DNA from: Xanthobacter dioxanivorans
Lineage (GTDB): Bacteria; Pseudomonadota; Alphaproteobacteria; Rhizobiales; Xanthobacteraceae
Assembly: GCF_016807805.1 (NCBI RefSeq)
Contig: NZ_CP063362.1
Location: 1,240,001-1,304,000 of the forward strand
Length of the DNA stretch: 64,000 bases
Direction of reading: 5' to 3'
The notes below the pieces were generated by a model, which saw only the letters and a list, made by a program, of their open reading frames with translations, ran no database searches and was not told the DNA's origin. The position numbers were made by a program, and so were the translations under genes. Shown here one piece after another: positions 29,636 to 39,083 of the stretch (position 1 is the stretch's first letter; every line of letters begins with the position of its first letter).

Positions 29636-32065
29636 CTACACCGCCCTCAGATGCCGCAGCGGGCGGCCCGGCGAAATGGCCTGCGCGGCGGCGACGATGG
29701 AGGCGGTGTCGATGCCGTAATATGCGTAGAGGTCCGCCAGCGTCCCGGTCTGGCCGAAATGCTCCACTCCGAGTGCCCGCACCCGGTGGCCGGCCACCGC
29801 GCCCAGCCAGCCCAGCGTGGCCGGATGGCCGTCGATCACGCTGACGATGCCGCAATGGCGCGGCAGAGGCTCAAGCAGCCGCTCCACATGGCTCCTGGCC
29901 CGGACGTGGCCGCGCTCGCGGGCGCGGGCTGCCGCCGTCCAGCCGGCGTTCAGCCGGTCAGCGGAGGTGACGGCGAGGAGGCCCACGTCGCGCCGGTCCT
30001 CGGCGATCAGCGCCACGGCGGCGATGGCCTCCGGCGCCACCGCGCCCTGCACCGCCACCACCGCGTCGCAATTGGGGCCTGGCTCGCGCAGCCAGTAGGC
30101 GCCGTCCACGATGCCGCGCCGCTGCGCCTCGGACAGCACCCGCTTCGGCTGCTCCAGCGGACGGGTGGACAGGCGGAAATAGAGCGAGCCGCCGGTCTCG
30201 TCGCGCAGCCAGGTGCGCTCGTCGGGCGCCCCCTCCCCGTCGCGCTGCACGTAGTCGAAGGCGAACTCCATCAGCACCGCCAGCTCGTCGACGAAGCAGG
30301 GCTCGAAGGAGGCGAGGCCGTCCTGCGCCATGCCGATGAGGGGCGTGGAGATGGACTGGTGCGCCCCGCCCTCGGGCGCCAGGGTGATGCCGGAGGGGGT
30401 CGCCACCAGAATGAAGCGCGCATCCTGGTAGCAGGCATAGTTCAGCGCATCGAGCCCGCGACAGATGAAGGGGTCGTAGAGCGTGCCCACCGGCACCAGG
30501 CGGGCGCCGAACAGGGAGTGGCTGAGGCCGAAGGCGGACAGGGTGAGGAACAGGTTCATCTCGGCGATGCCGAGCTCCACATGCTGGCCCTTGGGCGAGA
30601 ACTCCCAGGCGAAGGTGGAGGGAATGCGCTCGCGCTTGAACACGTCGGCGAGCGCCTCATGGGCGAACAGCCCGCGCCGGTTCACCCAGGGGCCGAGATT
30701 GGTGGAGACGGTCACGTCCGGCGAGGTGGTGACGATGCGGTCGGAGAGCGCGCTGTCGCCTCTGGCCAGATCCTGCAGGATGAGGCCGAAGCCGGCCTGC
30801 GTGGAAATGACCGGGTTGGGCGGCGGCGCCAGCGCCGGCACGTCGAGGGCGGGCGCCGTGAAGCGGCGCGGTCCGGCCTGGAAGAAGGGCACCCGCGCCA
30901 GGAAGGCCTCGATCTCGGCGGCCGGACGCTTCAGCCCCTCGAACGGCTCCCATTCCCGCCCCTCGCCCACGCCCATGGCGGCGCGCAGCGCCTCCATCTG
31001 GGTTTCCGTCATGAGGCCGGAATGGTTGTCCTTGTGGCCGGCGAGCGGCAGGCCGAAGCCCTTCACCGTGTAGCAGAGGAAGGCCACCGGCCGGTCGTGG
31101 TCGATGGCGTCGAATGCGGCGATGAGGGACGCGATGTCGTGGCCGCCGAGATTGGTCATGAGGGCGGACAGCTCGGCGTCCGAGCGGCGGGCGATGAGGG
31201 CGGAGGCATCCCCCTGGTCGCCCAGGTCATCCATCAGCCGCTTGCGCCAGGCGGCGCCGCCCTGGAAGGTGAGGGCGGAATATTCGGCGTTGGGGCAGGT
31301 GTCGATCCAGCGCCTCAGCGCTTCCCCGCCCGGCTCGGCGAAGGCGGCCTGCTGCAGGGTGCCGTACTTCAGCACGACCACCTGCCAGCCCATCGCCTCG
31401 AAGATGCCGGTGAAGCGTTCGTAGAGACCCTCGCGCACCACGCCATCGAGGCTCTGGCGGTTGTAGTCGATGATCCACCAGGTGTTGGTGATCTCGTGCT
31501 TCCAGCCCTCCAGCAGCGCCTCGAAGACATTGCCCTCGTCGAGCTCGGCGTCACCCACGAGGGCGATCATCCGCCCCTTGGGGCGGCCGTTCGCGAGGCC
31601 GTGGGCGTGGACATAATCCTGCGCGAGGCTGGCAAACAGGGTCTGCGCCACGCCGAGGCCGACGGACCCGGTAGAGAAGTCCACGTCGTCCGCGTCCTTG
31701 GTGCGGGAGGGATAGGATTGCGCGCCCTTGAAGCCGCGGAAGTTCTCCAGCCGCTCGCGGCTCTGCCGGCCGAACAGGTACTGGATGGCGTGGAAGATGG
31801 GGCTGGCATGGGGCTTCACCGCCACCCGGTCCTGCGGGCGCAGCACGTGGAAGTAAAGGGCGGTCATGATGGCGGCCAGCGACGCCGAGGAGGCCTGGTG
31901 CCCGCCCACCTTCAGGCCGTCGTCATGAGGGCGCAGGTGGTTGGCGTTGTGGATGGTCCAGCTCGCCAGCCACAGCACCTTGCGCTCCAGCTCGGCGAGG
32001 ATGGCGAGGTCGTCGGCGCTCGGCGGAGCGGGGCGCGGGCGCAGGGGAGCATAGGCACCGGACAT
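29636..32065 (-). CDS. Homodimeric E1 component of a pyruvate/2-oxobutyrate dehydrogenase-type complex
   Basis: This 809-aa transketolase-like thiamine diphosphate enzyme matches AceE-type E1 in layout. The N-terminal TPP-binding domain has GGHQASSASLAAIMTALYFH, DFSTGSVGLGVAQTLFASLA and the cofactor motif GDAELDEGN...IIDYNRQS around residue 170. The Pyr domain carries AWEFSPKGQHVELGIAEMNL. It is about 80 residues shorter than E. coli AceE (887). Divergent pairing with an Lrp-family gene resembles mdeB-mdeR, where the E1-like enzyme oxidises 2-oxobutyrate from methionine breakdown; the substrate here is thus open. ATG 32065 has GAGG upstream; GTG 32113 is less likely. Confidence 0.88.
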   Translation of the reverse strand: MSGAYAPLRPRPAPPSADDLAILAELERKVLWLASWTIHNANHLRPHDDGLKVGGHQASSASLAAIMTALYFHVLRPQDRVAVKPHASPIFHAIQYLFGRQSRERLENFRGFKGAQSYPSRTKDADDVDFSTGSVGLGVAQTLFASLAQDYVHAHGLANGRPKGRMIALVGDAELDEGNVFEALLEGWKHEITNTWWIIDYNRQSLDGVVREGLYERFTGIFEAMGWQVVVLKYGTLQQAAFAEPGGEALRRWIDTCPNAEYSALTFQGGAAWRKRLMDDLGDQGDASALIARRSDAELSALMTNLGGHDIASLIAAFDAIDHDRPVAFLCYTVKGFGLPLAGHKDNHSGLMTETQMEALRAAMGVGEGREWEPFEGLKRPAAEIEAFLARVPFFQAGPRRFTAPALDVPALAPPPNPVISTQAGFGLILQDLARGDSALSDRIVTTSPDVTVSTNLGPWVNRRGLFAHEALADVFKRERIPSTFAWEFSPKGQHVELGIAEMNLFLTLSAFGLSHSLFGARLVPVGTLYDPFICRGLDALNYACYQDARFILVATPSGITLAPEGGAHQSISTPLIGMAQDGLASFEPCFVDELAVLMEFAFDYVQRDGEGAPDERTWLRDETGGSLYFRLSTRPLEQPKRVLSEAQRRGIVDGAYWLREPGPNCDAVVAVQGAVAPEAIAAVALIAEDRRDVGLLAVTSADRLNAGWTAAARARERGHVRARSHVERLLEPLPRHCGIVSVIDGHPATLGWLGAVAGHRVRALGVEHFGQTGTLADLYAYYGIDTASIVAAAQAISPGRPLRHLRAV

Positions 32066-32220
32066 GGCTGTTTCCTCGCAGGCGACCGCTTCCTTGCCAG
32101 CGGCCTTCTTCACGGCGATGAGTTTAGCCCGCCCGCCGCGGCGGGTTCGGTCGAATCCGCCTTAACAACGAAGATGGACTGGCATAATCTGCCAGAAACC
32201 ACCCCAGATGGAGCAGAAAC

Positions 32221-32682
32221 CTGCGCCTCGACGCCATCGACCGGAAGATCCTCGCCGCCCTCCAGGGCGACGGGCGCATGAGCATCGCCGACCTCTCGGA
32301 CGCCGTGGGGCTCTCCGCCTCCCCCTGCCTCCGGCGGGTGCGGGCGCTGGAGGAAGCGGGCCTCATCTCGCGCTACGTGGCGGTGCTCGACCAGCGCAAG
32401 GCGGGCCTGCCGGTCAGCGTGTTCGTCTCCATCAAGCTGGAGCGCCAGCAGGAAGAGGCCCTCGATGCCTTCTCCGCCGCCATCCGCACCTGGCCGGAAG
32501 TGCTCGAATGCTATCTCATGACCGGCCCGCGGGACTACCTTTTGCGGGTGGTGGCGGCCGATCTCGACGCCTATGAACGGTTCCTGAAGCAGAAGCTGAC
32601 CCGGCTCGACGGCATCGCCTCCATCGAGAGCTCGTTCGCGCTGGAACAGGTGAAGTATTCCCACGTTCTGCCGCTGCCCTGA
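32221..32682 (+). CDS. Lrp/AsnC-family transcriptional regulator, non-canonical or frameshifted start
   Basis: This protein of about 153 aa has an N-terminal HTH (LDAIDRKILAALQGDGRMSI, ADLSDAVGLSASPCLRRVRA) and a C-terminal ligand-binding RAM domain ending with SSFALEQVKYSHVLPLP. The HTH is in frame from 32221 (CTG) but the first ATG in this frame is at 32278, inside the HTH. Either CTG 32221 is used, with GGAG seven bases upstream, or one base too many is present in AAACCTG; removing it would join ATG 32208 (MEQK) to LRLDAIDRK. It is divergent from the E1 gene and probably controls it in response to an amino acid. Confidence 0.8.
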   Translation: MRLDAIDRKILAALQGDGRMSIADLSDAVGLSASPCLRRVRALEEAGLISRYVAVLDQRKAGLPVSVFVSIKLERQQEEALDAFSAAIRTWPEVLECYLMTGPRDYLLRVVAADLDAYERFLKQKLTRLDGIASIESSFALEQVKYSHVLPLP

Positions 32683-32697
32683 CCGGGAGGAGGATGC

Positions 32698-33501
32698 ATG
32701 ACCATTCGAGTGGGCATCGGCGGCTGGACCTACGAGCCGTGGCGAGGCGTCTTCTATCCGGACGGCCTGACCCAGGCGAAGGAACTCGCCTTCGCCGCCG
32801 GCCAGCTGCGGACCATCGAGATCAACGGCACCTTCTACCGCACGCCAAGCGCCAAATCCTGCGCCGACTGGGCACGGCAGGTGCCGGACGGCTTCGTGTT
32901 CGCGCTGAAGGCGACGCGCTACGTTACCCATCGCCGGGTGCTGGCGGAGGCCGCCGAGAGCATGGCCAAGTTCATCGGCAGCGGCATCACGGAGCTCGGA
33001 AACCGGCTCGGCCCCGTCAACTGGCAGTTCGCGCCCACCAAGGCATTCGACCCGGACGACTTCGCCGCCTTCCTCGCGCTGCTGCCGGAGCAGCACGACG
33101 GGGTGAAGCTGCGCCATGCGGTGGAAGTGCGCCATCCCACTTTCGCCTGCGAGGCGTTCGTACAGCTCGCCCGCAAGCACAAGGTCGCGATCGTCTATGC
33201 CGACCACGCGAGCTATCCCGCCATCGCCGACCTGACGGCGGATTTCGCCTATGCCCGCCTCCAGCAGACTCGGGAGGAGATGGAGACCGGCTATGACGAT
33301 GCCGCGCTCGCGCTCTGGGCCGGGGCCGCGCAGGCCTGGGAGAAGGGCGTGGTGCCGGAGGGACTTGCGGCGCTCGGCCCCGCCGCGAAGGCCACGCGCA
33401 GCAGGCGCGACGTGTTCCTCTATCTCATCGGCGGCGCGAAGGTGCGCAATCCCGCCGGCGCGGTGGCGCTGCAGAAGAAGATCGACGCAGGGGCGCGGTG
33501 A
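32698..33501 (+). CDS. DUF72 family protein
   Basis: This 267-aa TIM-barrel-like protein opens with RVGIGGWTYEPWRGVFYPDG and has TIEINGTFYRTPSAKSCADW, FVFALKATRYVTHRR and AVEVRHPTF, the conserved blocks of DUF72 (YecE). The biochemical role of the family is not settled. ATG 32698 follows a GGGAGGAGG site and lies 15 bp after the lrp-like stop, so the two may be co-transcribed. Confidence 0.9.
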   Translation: MTIRVGIGGWTYEPWRGVFYPDGLTQAKELAFAAGQLRTIEINGTFYRTPSAKSCADWARQVPDGFVFALKATRYVTHRRVLAEAAESMAKFIGSGITELGNRLGPVNWQFAPTKAFDPDDFAAFLALLPEQHDGVKLRHAVEVRHPTFACEAFVQLARKHKVAIVYADHASYPAIADLTADFAYARLQQTREEMETGYDDAALALWAGAAQAWEKGVVPEGLAALGPAAKATRSRRDVFLYLIGGAKVRNPAGAVALQKKIDAGAR

Positions 33502-33663
33502 CCCCAACCCGTGGACGCCTTGGCGTTGACCTCGATCAACGCCCTATTGCTGCACCGCCGTAAGCTGTGGGACGAATAGGTTCGTTCCCGAAGCCCCGCG
33601 GGAGTGCCGGCCTTTCTTTCGGCACCGCGTGGGCGCGTCTGCCCGCGCAAAAAGGTGCTTTTC

Positions 33664-34659
33664 ATGAAGCGCATGCTGGTTCTCGTCGGCTTCATCGTCG
33701 TCCTCGTGGCGGCGGGTGGAGCCGGCGCCTGGTATCTCGCCAGCCGCAGCCGTACGCTGCCGCCGGGCTTCGCCTCCGGCAATGGCCGCATCGAGGCGAC
33801 CCAGGTCGACGTGGCGACGAAAGCCGCCGGCCGCGTGCTCGACGTGCTGGCGGAGGAAGGTGATTTCGTCCACCAGGGGCAGGTGGTCGGCCACATGGAT
33901 GTCCAGGAGACCGAGGCCGCCCTGCGCACTGCCCAGGCGCAGGCCAACCAGGCCCGCCAGTCCCGCGACACCGCATCCCATGTGGTCGAGCAGAGGAAGG
34001 GCGAGCTGGACCTCGCCGGCAAGGAGCTGGAGCGGCAGGAAATCCTCGTCTCCAAGGGCTTCGCCACCGAGCAGAAGGTCGACCAGTACCGCACCACCAA
34101 ACTCACCGCCCAGGCGGCGCTCGCCGCGGCGGAAAGCAGCCTCGCCGCCAGCGGATCGGCCATCAGCGCCGCCGAGGCGGAGGTGGACCGCCTGACCCGC
34201 ATGGTGGAGGACGGCACCCTCGTCGCGCCGAAGTCCGGCCGGGTCATCTACCGCCTCGCCGAGCCCGGCGAGGTGCTGGGCGCCGGCGGCAAGGTGCTCA
34301 CCCTCATCGACCTCTCCGACGTCTACATGACCATCTTCCTGCCCGCGACCGACGCCGGCGCCCTCGCCCTCGGCGCCGAGGCGCGCCTGCTGCTGGAGCC
34401 CCTGCCGGATCGGGCGGTGCCGGCGACCGTCTCCTTCGTCTCGGCGCGGGCGCAGTTCACGCCCAAGCAGGTGGAGACCCAGCGCGAGCGCGACCGCATG
34501 ATGTTCCGGGTGAAGCTGCGCATCGCCCGTCCGCTGGTGGAGAAATACATCGACCACGTGAAAACCGGCGTCACCGGCGTCGGCTATGTGCGGCTCGATC
34601 CCAAGGCGCAATGGCCCAGCTGGCTCGATTCCGATCTCGTGCACGAGGCGGCGCAGTGA
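33664..34659 (+). CDS. yhiI: HlyD-type membrane fusion protein, YhiI-like
   Basis: This 331-aa periplasmic adaptor is anchored by an N-terminal helix (MLVLVGFIVVLVAAGGAGAW). Features are a biotinyl-lipoyl-like half (GNGRIEATQVDVATKAAGRV..VLDVLAEEGDFVHQGQVV), a coiled-coil hairpin (residues about 75-180) and a second half GTLVAPKSGRVIYRLAEPGE. It is the first gene of a three-gene exporter operon and overlaps rbbA by 4 bp (GTGA). Gene order and domain content match yhiI-rbbA-yhhJ of enterobacteria, a putative exporter of unknown substrate. ATG 33664 is preferred to 33604, which lacks a leader. Confidence 0.88.
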   Translation: MKRMLVLVGFIVVLVAAGGAGAWYLASRSRTLPPGFASGNGRIEATQVDVATKAAGRVLDVLAEEGDFVHQGQVVGHMDVQETEAALRTAQAQANQARQSRDTASHVVEQRKGELDLAGKELERQEILVSKGFATEQKVDQYRTTKLTAQAALAAAESSLAASGSAISAAEAEVDRLTRMVEDGTLVAPKSGRVIYRLAEPGEVLGAGGKVLTLIDLSDVYMTIFLPATDAGALALGAEARLLLEPLPDRAVPATVSFVSARAQFTPKQVETQRERDRMMFRVKLRIARPLVEKYIDHVKTGVTGVGYVRLDPKAQWPSWLDSDLVHEAAQ

Positions 34660-37382
34660 CCGACGCGGTGGACGCGGTCCCCGACGCCATCCGCCTCTCG
34701 GGCATCAGCCACCGCTACGGCCGCACCCACGCCGTGGAGGGGCTGGACCTCGCCGTGGCGGAGGGGGCCTCGGTGGCGCTGGTGGGGCCGGACGGGGTGG
34801 GCAAGTCCACCCTCATCGGCCTCATCGCCGGCGCCAAGCGGATCCAGCAGGGCAAGGTGGAGGTGCTGGGCGCGGACTTTTCCGACCGCCGCGCGCGCGA
34901 GCGCATGCAGCCACGTATCGCCTTCATGCCGCAGGGGCTGGGCCGCAACCTCTATCCCAACCTCACCGTGGCCGAGAACATCGCCTTCTTCGCCCGCCTC
35001 TTCGGCGAGGAGGCCGCCGCCAAGGGCGGGCGCGTGGCGCCCCTGCTCGCCGCCACCGGGCTCGATCCCTTCGCCGACCGGCTCATGCGCAAGCTCTCCG
35101 GCGGCATGAAGCAGAAGCTGGGCCTGTGCTGCGCCCTGGTGCACGACCCCGATCTGCTGCTGCTCGACGAGCCCACCACGGGCGTCGATCCCCTCTCGCG
35201 CCGGCAGTTCTGGGATTTCGTCGAGACCATCCGCGCCGAGCGCCCGCGGCTCACGCTTCTCGTCGCCACCGCCGACATGGAGGAGGCGGCGCGCTTCGAG
35301 CGGGTGGTGATGATGGATTCCGGGCGCATCCTCGCCGACGGCAGCCCTGCCGCCCTTCTCGCGCAGACCGGCCAGCAGAGCCTGGAACGGGCCTTCGTCA
35401 CGCTCCTGCCCGAGGATCGGCGCGGCGGGGAGGACGGCGTGGCGCCTGCCGCGGCCATCGCCGCCGACGCGCCCGTCGCCATCGAATCGCGCGGGCTCAC
35501 CCGGCGCTTCGGCGACTTCGTCGCCGTGGACCATGTGAGCTTCAAGATCCGCCGCGGCGAGATCTTCGGCTTCCTCGGCTCCAACGGCTGCGGCAAGTCC
35601 ACCACCATGAAGATGCTCACCGGCCTCCTGCCGGCGAGCTCCGGGGAGGCGCTGCTCTTCGGCGTCCAGGTGGACCCCACCGACATCGAGACCCGGCGGC
35701 GCGTCGGCTACATGAGCCAGGCCTTCTCGCTCTACGGCGAGCTCACGGTGCGCCAGAACCTGGAACTGCACGCCCGCCTCTTCTCCCTGCCCGAGGCGGC
35801 GGGGACGGCGCGCGTCGCCGCCCTGGTCGCGGCCTTCGACCTTGCGTCGCATCTCGACGACCTCGCCGACGGCCTGCCGCTCGGCGTGCGCCAGCGCCTG
35901 TCGCTGGCGGTGGCGGTGCTGCACCAGCCGGAGGTGCTCATCCTCGACGAGCCCACCTCGGGCGTCGACCCGGTGGCGCGCGACAATTTCTGGGACCATC
36001 TCCAGCGCCTGTCGCGGGAGGAAGGCGTCACCATCTTCGTCTCCACCCATTTCATGGGTGAGGCGGAACGCTGCGACCGCATCTCCTTCATGCATGCGGG
36101 CAAGGTGATCGCCACCGGCACGCCGCAGGCGCTCAAGCAGGAGCAGAAGGCCGCGACCCTGGAGGAAGCCTTCATCGCCTACATGGAGATGGGCGGCCGC
36201 GCGGCGCAGAGCGAGGCACGCCTGCCCCAGGCCGCGACCCGCGCAGAAGGACCGCCCGCCGCTTTCTCGGTGCGGCGCCTGGGCGCCTACGCCTGGCGCG
36301 AAACACTGGAACTGAGACGCGATCCGGTGCGCCTCGCCTTCGCGCTGCTGGGCACGGCGCTGCTGATGATCATCTTCGGCTACGGCATCACCCTCGACGT
36401 GGACAAGCTGCGCTTTGCCGTGCTCGACCGCGACCAGACCCCGGAAAGCCGCGCCTATGTGGACGGCTTCGCCCACTCCACCTATTTCGTCGTCCAGCCA
36501 CCGCTCGCCGACCCCGCCGACCTCGACCAGCGGCTGAAATCCAACGCCATCGCCTTCGCCATCGAGATCCCGCCGGACTTCGGCGCCGACCTGCGCTCGG
36601 GCCGGTCGACCGAGGTGCTGGTGACCATTGACGGCGCCATGCCCTTCCGCGCCGAAACCATCCAGGGCTACGTGCAGGCGGTACACGCCATGTTCCTGTC
36701 CGACGCGGCGCAGGCGGCGGGTCAGACCCTTTCGGCCTTCGCCAGCCTGGAAATGCGCTACCGCTACAACCAGTCCTTCCGCAGCCTCGACGCCATGGTG
36801 CCGGCCAACATCGCCCTCATGCTCATCTTCATTCCCGCCATCCTCACCGCCCTGGGGGTGGTGACGGAGAAGGAGATGGGCTCCATCACCAACCTGTATG
36901 TGACCCCGGTCACCAAGCTCGAATTCCTGCTCGGCAAGCAGGCCCCCTACGTGGCGGTGGCCTTCTTCAACTTCCTGGTCATGGTGCTGATGGCGCTGCT
37001 CCTGTTCGGGGTGCCGCTGAAGGGCTCCTTCCTCGGCCTCGCCCTGGGGGCCTTCGCCTACGTGCTCGCCACCACCGCCATCGGCCTTGTCTCCTCGACC
37101 CTGACCAACACCCAGGTCGCGGCGCTGTTCGGCACGGCCATCGGCACCATGATGCCAGCAAGCCAGTTCTCGGGGCTGATGCAGCCCGTGGCGACGCTGG
37201 AGGGCGGCGCATGGGTGGTGGGCACCTTCTTCCCCACCACCTACTTCATGCGCATCAGCGTCGGCGCCTTCACCAAGGGCCTCGGCTTCGCCGAGCTGCT
37301 GCCTTTCATCGCCGCCACCGCCGCCTTCTGGCCGGCGCTGCTCGCCATCGCCTGGCTCATCCTGCACAAGCAGGAGGCCTGA
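34656..37382 (+). CDS. rbbA: RbbA-type fusion: two ABC ATPase domains plus ABC-2 permease
   Basis: This is a 908-aa protein. ABC1 has Walker A GPDGVGKST, signature LSGGMKQK and Walker B LLLLDEPTTGVDP. ABC2 has Walker A GSNGCGKST and LILDEPTSGVDP, but its signature reads LPLGVRQRLSLAVAVL, as in E. coli RbbA. From residue 550 follows an ABC-2 permease with a large periplasmic loop and spans such as ALLGTALLMIIFGYGITLDV and FLVMVLMALLLFGVPL. RbbA was described as a ribosome-associated ATPase, while the fused permease and operon point to export. The start is a GTG at 34656 coupled to the upstream stop. Confidence 0.9.
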   Translation: MTDAVDAVPDAIRLSGISHRYGRTHAVEGLDLAVAEGASVALVGPDGVGKSTLIGLIAGAKRIQQGKVEVLGADFSDRRARERMQPRIAFMPQGLGRNLYPNLTVAENIAFFARLFGEEAAAKGGRVAPLLAATGLDPFADRLMRKLSGGMKQKLGLCCALVHDPDLLLLDEPTTGVDPLSRRQFWDFVETIRAERPRLTLLVATADMEEAARFERVVMMDSGRILADGSPAALLAQTGQQSLERAFVTLLPEDRRGGEDGVAPAAAIAADAPVAIESRGLTRRFGDFVAVDHVSFKIRRGEIFGFLGSNGCGKSTTMKMLTGLLPASSGEALLFGVQVDPTDIETRRRVGYMSQAFSLYGELTVRQNLELHARLFSLPEAAGTARVAALVAAFDLASHLDDLADGLPLGVRQRLSLAVAVLHQPEVLILDEPTSGVDPVARDNFWDHLQRLSREEGVTIFVSTHFMGEAERCDRISFMHAGKVIATGTPQALKQEQKAATLEEAFIAYMEMGGRAAQSEARLPQAATRAEGPPAAFSVRRLGAYAWRETLELRRDPVRLAFALLGTALLMIIFGYGITLDVDKLRFAVLDRDQTPESRAYVDGFAHSTYFVVQPPLADPADLDQRLKSNAIAFAIEIPPDFGADLRSGRSTEVLVTIDGAMPFRAETIQGYVQAVHAMFLSDAAQAAGQTLSAFASLEMRYRYNQSFRSLDAMVPANIALMLIFIPAILTALGVVTEKEMGSITNLYVTPVTKLEFLLGKQAPYVAVAFFNFLVMVLMALLLFGVPLKGSFLGLALGAFAYVLATTAIGLVSSTLTNTQVAALFGTAIGTMMPASQFSGLMQPVATLEGGAWVVGTFFPTTYFMRISVGAFTKGLGFAELLPFIAATAAFWPALLAIAWLILHKQEA

Positions 37383-37383
37383 C

Positions 37384-38551
37384 ATGGCGTCGCCCTCCCT
37401 CCCCGCCCCAAGAATCCGCCGCGTTTGCGCGCCTTCGCCGGCAACGTGCGCGAGTTGGTGGTCAAGGAGCTCATCAGCCTGTGGCGCGACCGGGCCCTGC
37501 TGGTGCTGGTGGCCTACGCTTTTACCGTCGCCATCGTGCTGCAGGCGAACGGCATGAAGCACGACCTCAACCGCGCGACGATGGGGGTGGTGGACGAGGA
37601 CAATTCCGCCCTCTCCAATGCCATTCTCGACGCCTTCCTGCCGCCGCGCTTCCAGCCGCCGGTCGCCCTTGCCCCGCAGGACGTGGACGGCGCCATGGAC
37701 GCCGCGCGGTTCACCTTCGTGCTGAACTTTCCCCCGACTTCCAGTCCGACGTGCTGGCGGGCCGCAGCCCATCGGTGCAGCTTCTGATCGACGCCACCTC
37801 GCTCATGCAGGCGGGCATCGGGGCGAACGACATCTCCGCCATCTTCCAGGAGGAGGTGAACCGGTTCGTGCTGCGCCACTCCGAAGGGGTGACGACGCCG
37901 GTGGCGCTGCAGGTGCGGGTGGCCTTCAACCAGGGGCTGGAATCCTCCTGGTTCACCGGCACCATGGGCCTCATCACCAACATCACCATGCTCTCGGTGC
38001 TGCTGGCCGGAGCCGCCCTGATCCGCGAGCGCGAGCACGGAACGCTGGAGCACCTGCTGGTGCTGCCGGTGCGGCCCGCCGAGATCATGCTGGCGAAGAT
38101 CCTCGCCAACGGCGCGGTGATCCTCGTGGGCGCGGCCTTCAGCATCGTCGTGGTGCTGAAATGGGGCCTCGGCATGGGGATCGCCGGGTCGGTCCCGCTC
38201 TTCCTCGCCGGCGCGGCCCTCTACCTCTTCTTCACCGCGTCGCTCGGCATCTTCCTCGGCACCCTCTCCGGCTCCATGCCGCAGTTCGGCCTGCTGTTCT
38301 TTCTTGTCGTGCTGCCCATGAACATGCTGTCCGGCGGCTTCACGCCGCTGGAGAGCATGCCGCAATGGATGCAGGCGGTGATGCAGGTCTCGCCCTCGAC
38401 CCAGTTCGTCGCCTTCGCCCAGGCGATCCTCTATCGCGGGGCCGGGCTCGAAACCGTGTGGCCGCGCTTTGCCGCCACCTTCGGCATGGGCGTCCTGTTC
38501 TTCGCCGTGGCGTTGGCGCGCTTCCGCACCTTCCTCGCCGCCCAGCAGTAG
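37384..38551 (+). pseudogene. yhhJ: YhhJ-type ABC-2 permease, two apparent frameshifts
   Basis: The gene begins at ATG 37384, two bases after rbbA. The protein reads naturally as (R)PKNPPRLRAFAGNVRELVVK only if one C is added to the CCC run near 37393-37395. The frame from TTG 37425 then gives a good N-terminal span (VKELISLWRDRALLVLVAYA) but breaks at 37730-37737 (TTTCCCCCGAC). With one more C it continues DFQSDVLAGRSPSVQLLIDA and the permease to 38551 (LITNITMLSVLLAGAALIRE, MNMLSGGFTPLESMPQWM). Both defects are single-base losses in C runs, so sequence error is as likely as decay. The intact product would be about 389 aa and complete the yhiI-rbbA-yhhJ exporter. Confidence 0.82.
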
Positions 38552-38558
38552 GACGGCG

Positions 38559-39005
38559 TCAAATGTAGTCCACGAAGGAGGCCAGCTGCTCCTGCGAGAG
38601 ATCGCGCATCTGCGCCAGCGTATAGGTGTCGAGCACCGTGCCGATGGCGTCGCGCACGCGCACCATCAGCAGGCGCACCTCGCAGGTGGACATGTCGCAG
38701 TCCTCGCACGGCTCGTATGCATTGCGGCTGGCGCAGGGGAAGGGGGCGAGCGGGCCGTCGAGGGCCCGGATCATCTCGCCCACCACGATGTCCTCCGGCG
38801 CCTTGGCGAGCCGGTAGCCGCCGAGCTTGCCCTTCTTGGAGGACAGGAAGCCCGCATTGCGCAACTCTCCCAGGATCACGTCCAGGAATTTCTTCGGAAT
38901 GTTGTTGGTCTCGGCGATGTCCGCAACCTGCGTGGAGCCGCCCGGCGGAAGGCGGGCCAGGTGGACCGCCGCCTTGAGACCGTACTTTCCTTTTTTCGTC
39001 AGCAT
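38559..39005 (-). CDS. Rrf2-family regulator with a cysteine cluster
   Basis: This 148-aa protein has a winged HTH (LTKKGKYGLKAAVHLARLPP, TNNIPKKFLDVILGELRNAG, KGKLGGYRLAKAPEDI), the dimerisation helix at the C-terminus, and a Cys-rich loop PCASRNAYEPCEDCDMSTCE with four Cys. It probably binds an Fe-S cluster or senses redox or cysteine status, as IscR and CymR relatives do. More than three Cys in the loop is unusual for IscR itself. It is convergent with yhhJ and alone in its transcript. The target is unknown. Confidence 0.88.
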   Translation of the reverse strand: MLTKKGKYGLKAAVHLARLPPGGSTQVADIAETNNIPKKFLDVILGELRNAGFLSSKKGKLGGYRLAKAPEDIVVGEMIRALDGPLAPFPCASRNAYEPCEDCDMSTCEVRLLMVRVRDAIGTVLDTYTLAQMRDLSQEQLASFVDYI

Positions 39006-39083
39006 GATGCGCCCTCTTTCGGGCTTATGCGGATCGGCGGGGCCGCCGTCAACCGGAAGATTGGTGTGGAATGGACTGGCCCG

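Noticed and set aside
29396..32281. 961-codon open frame on the plus strand
   Set aside because: It is antisense to the E1 dehydrogenase, with composition (His, Arg, Gly, Glu-rich) typical of the mirror of a GC-rich gene; no domain or ribosome site.
34584..37772. 1062-codon open frame on the minus strand
   Set aside because: It mirrors rbbA, whose ABC motifs are unambiguous. Low-complexity His/Gly/Glu-rich translation shows it is a shadow.
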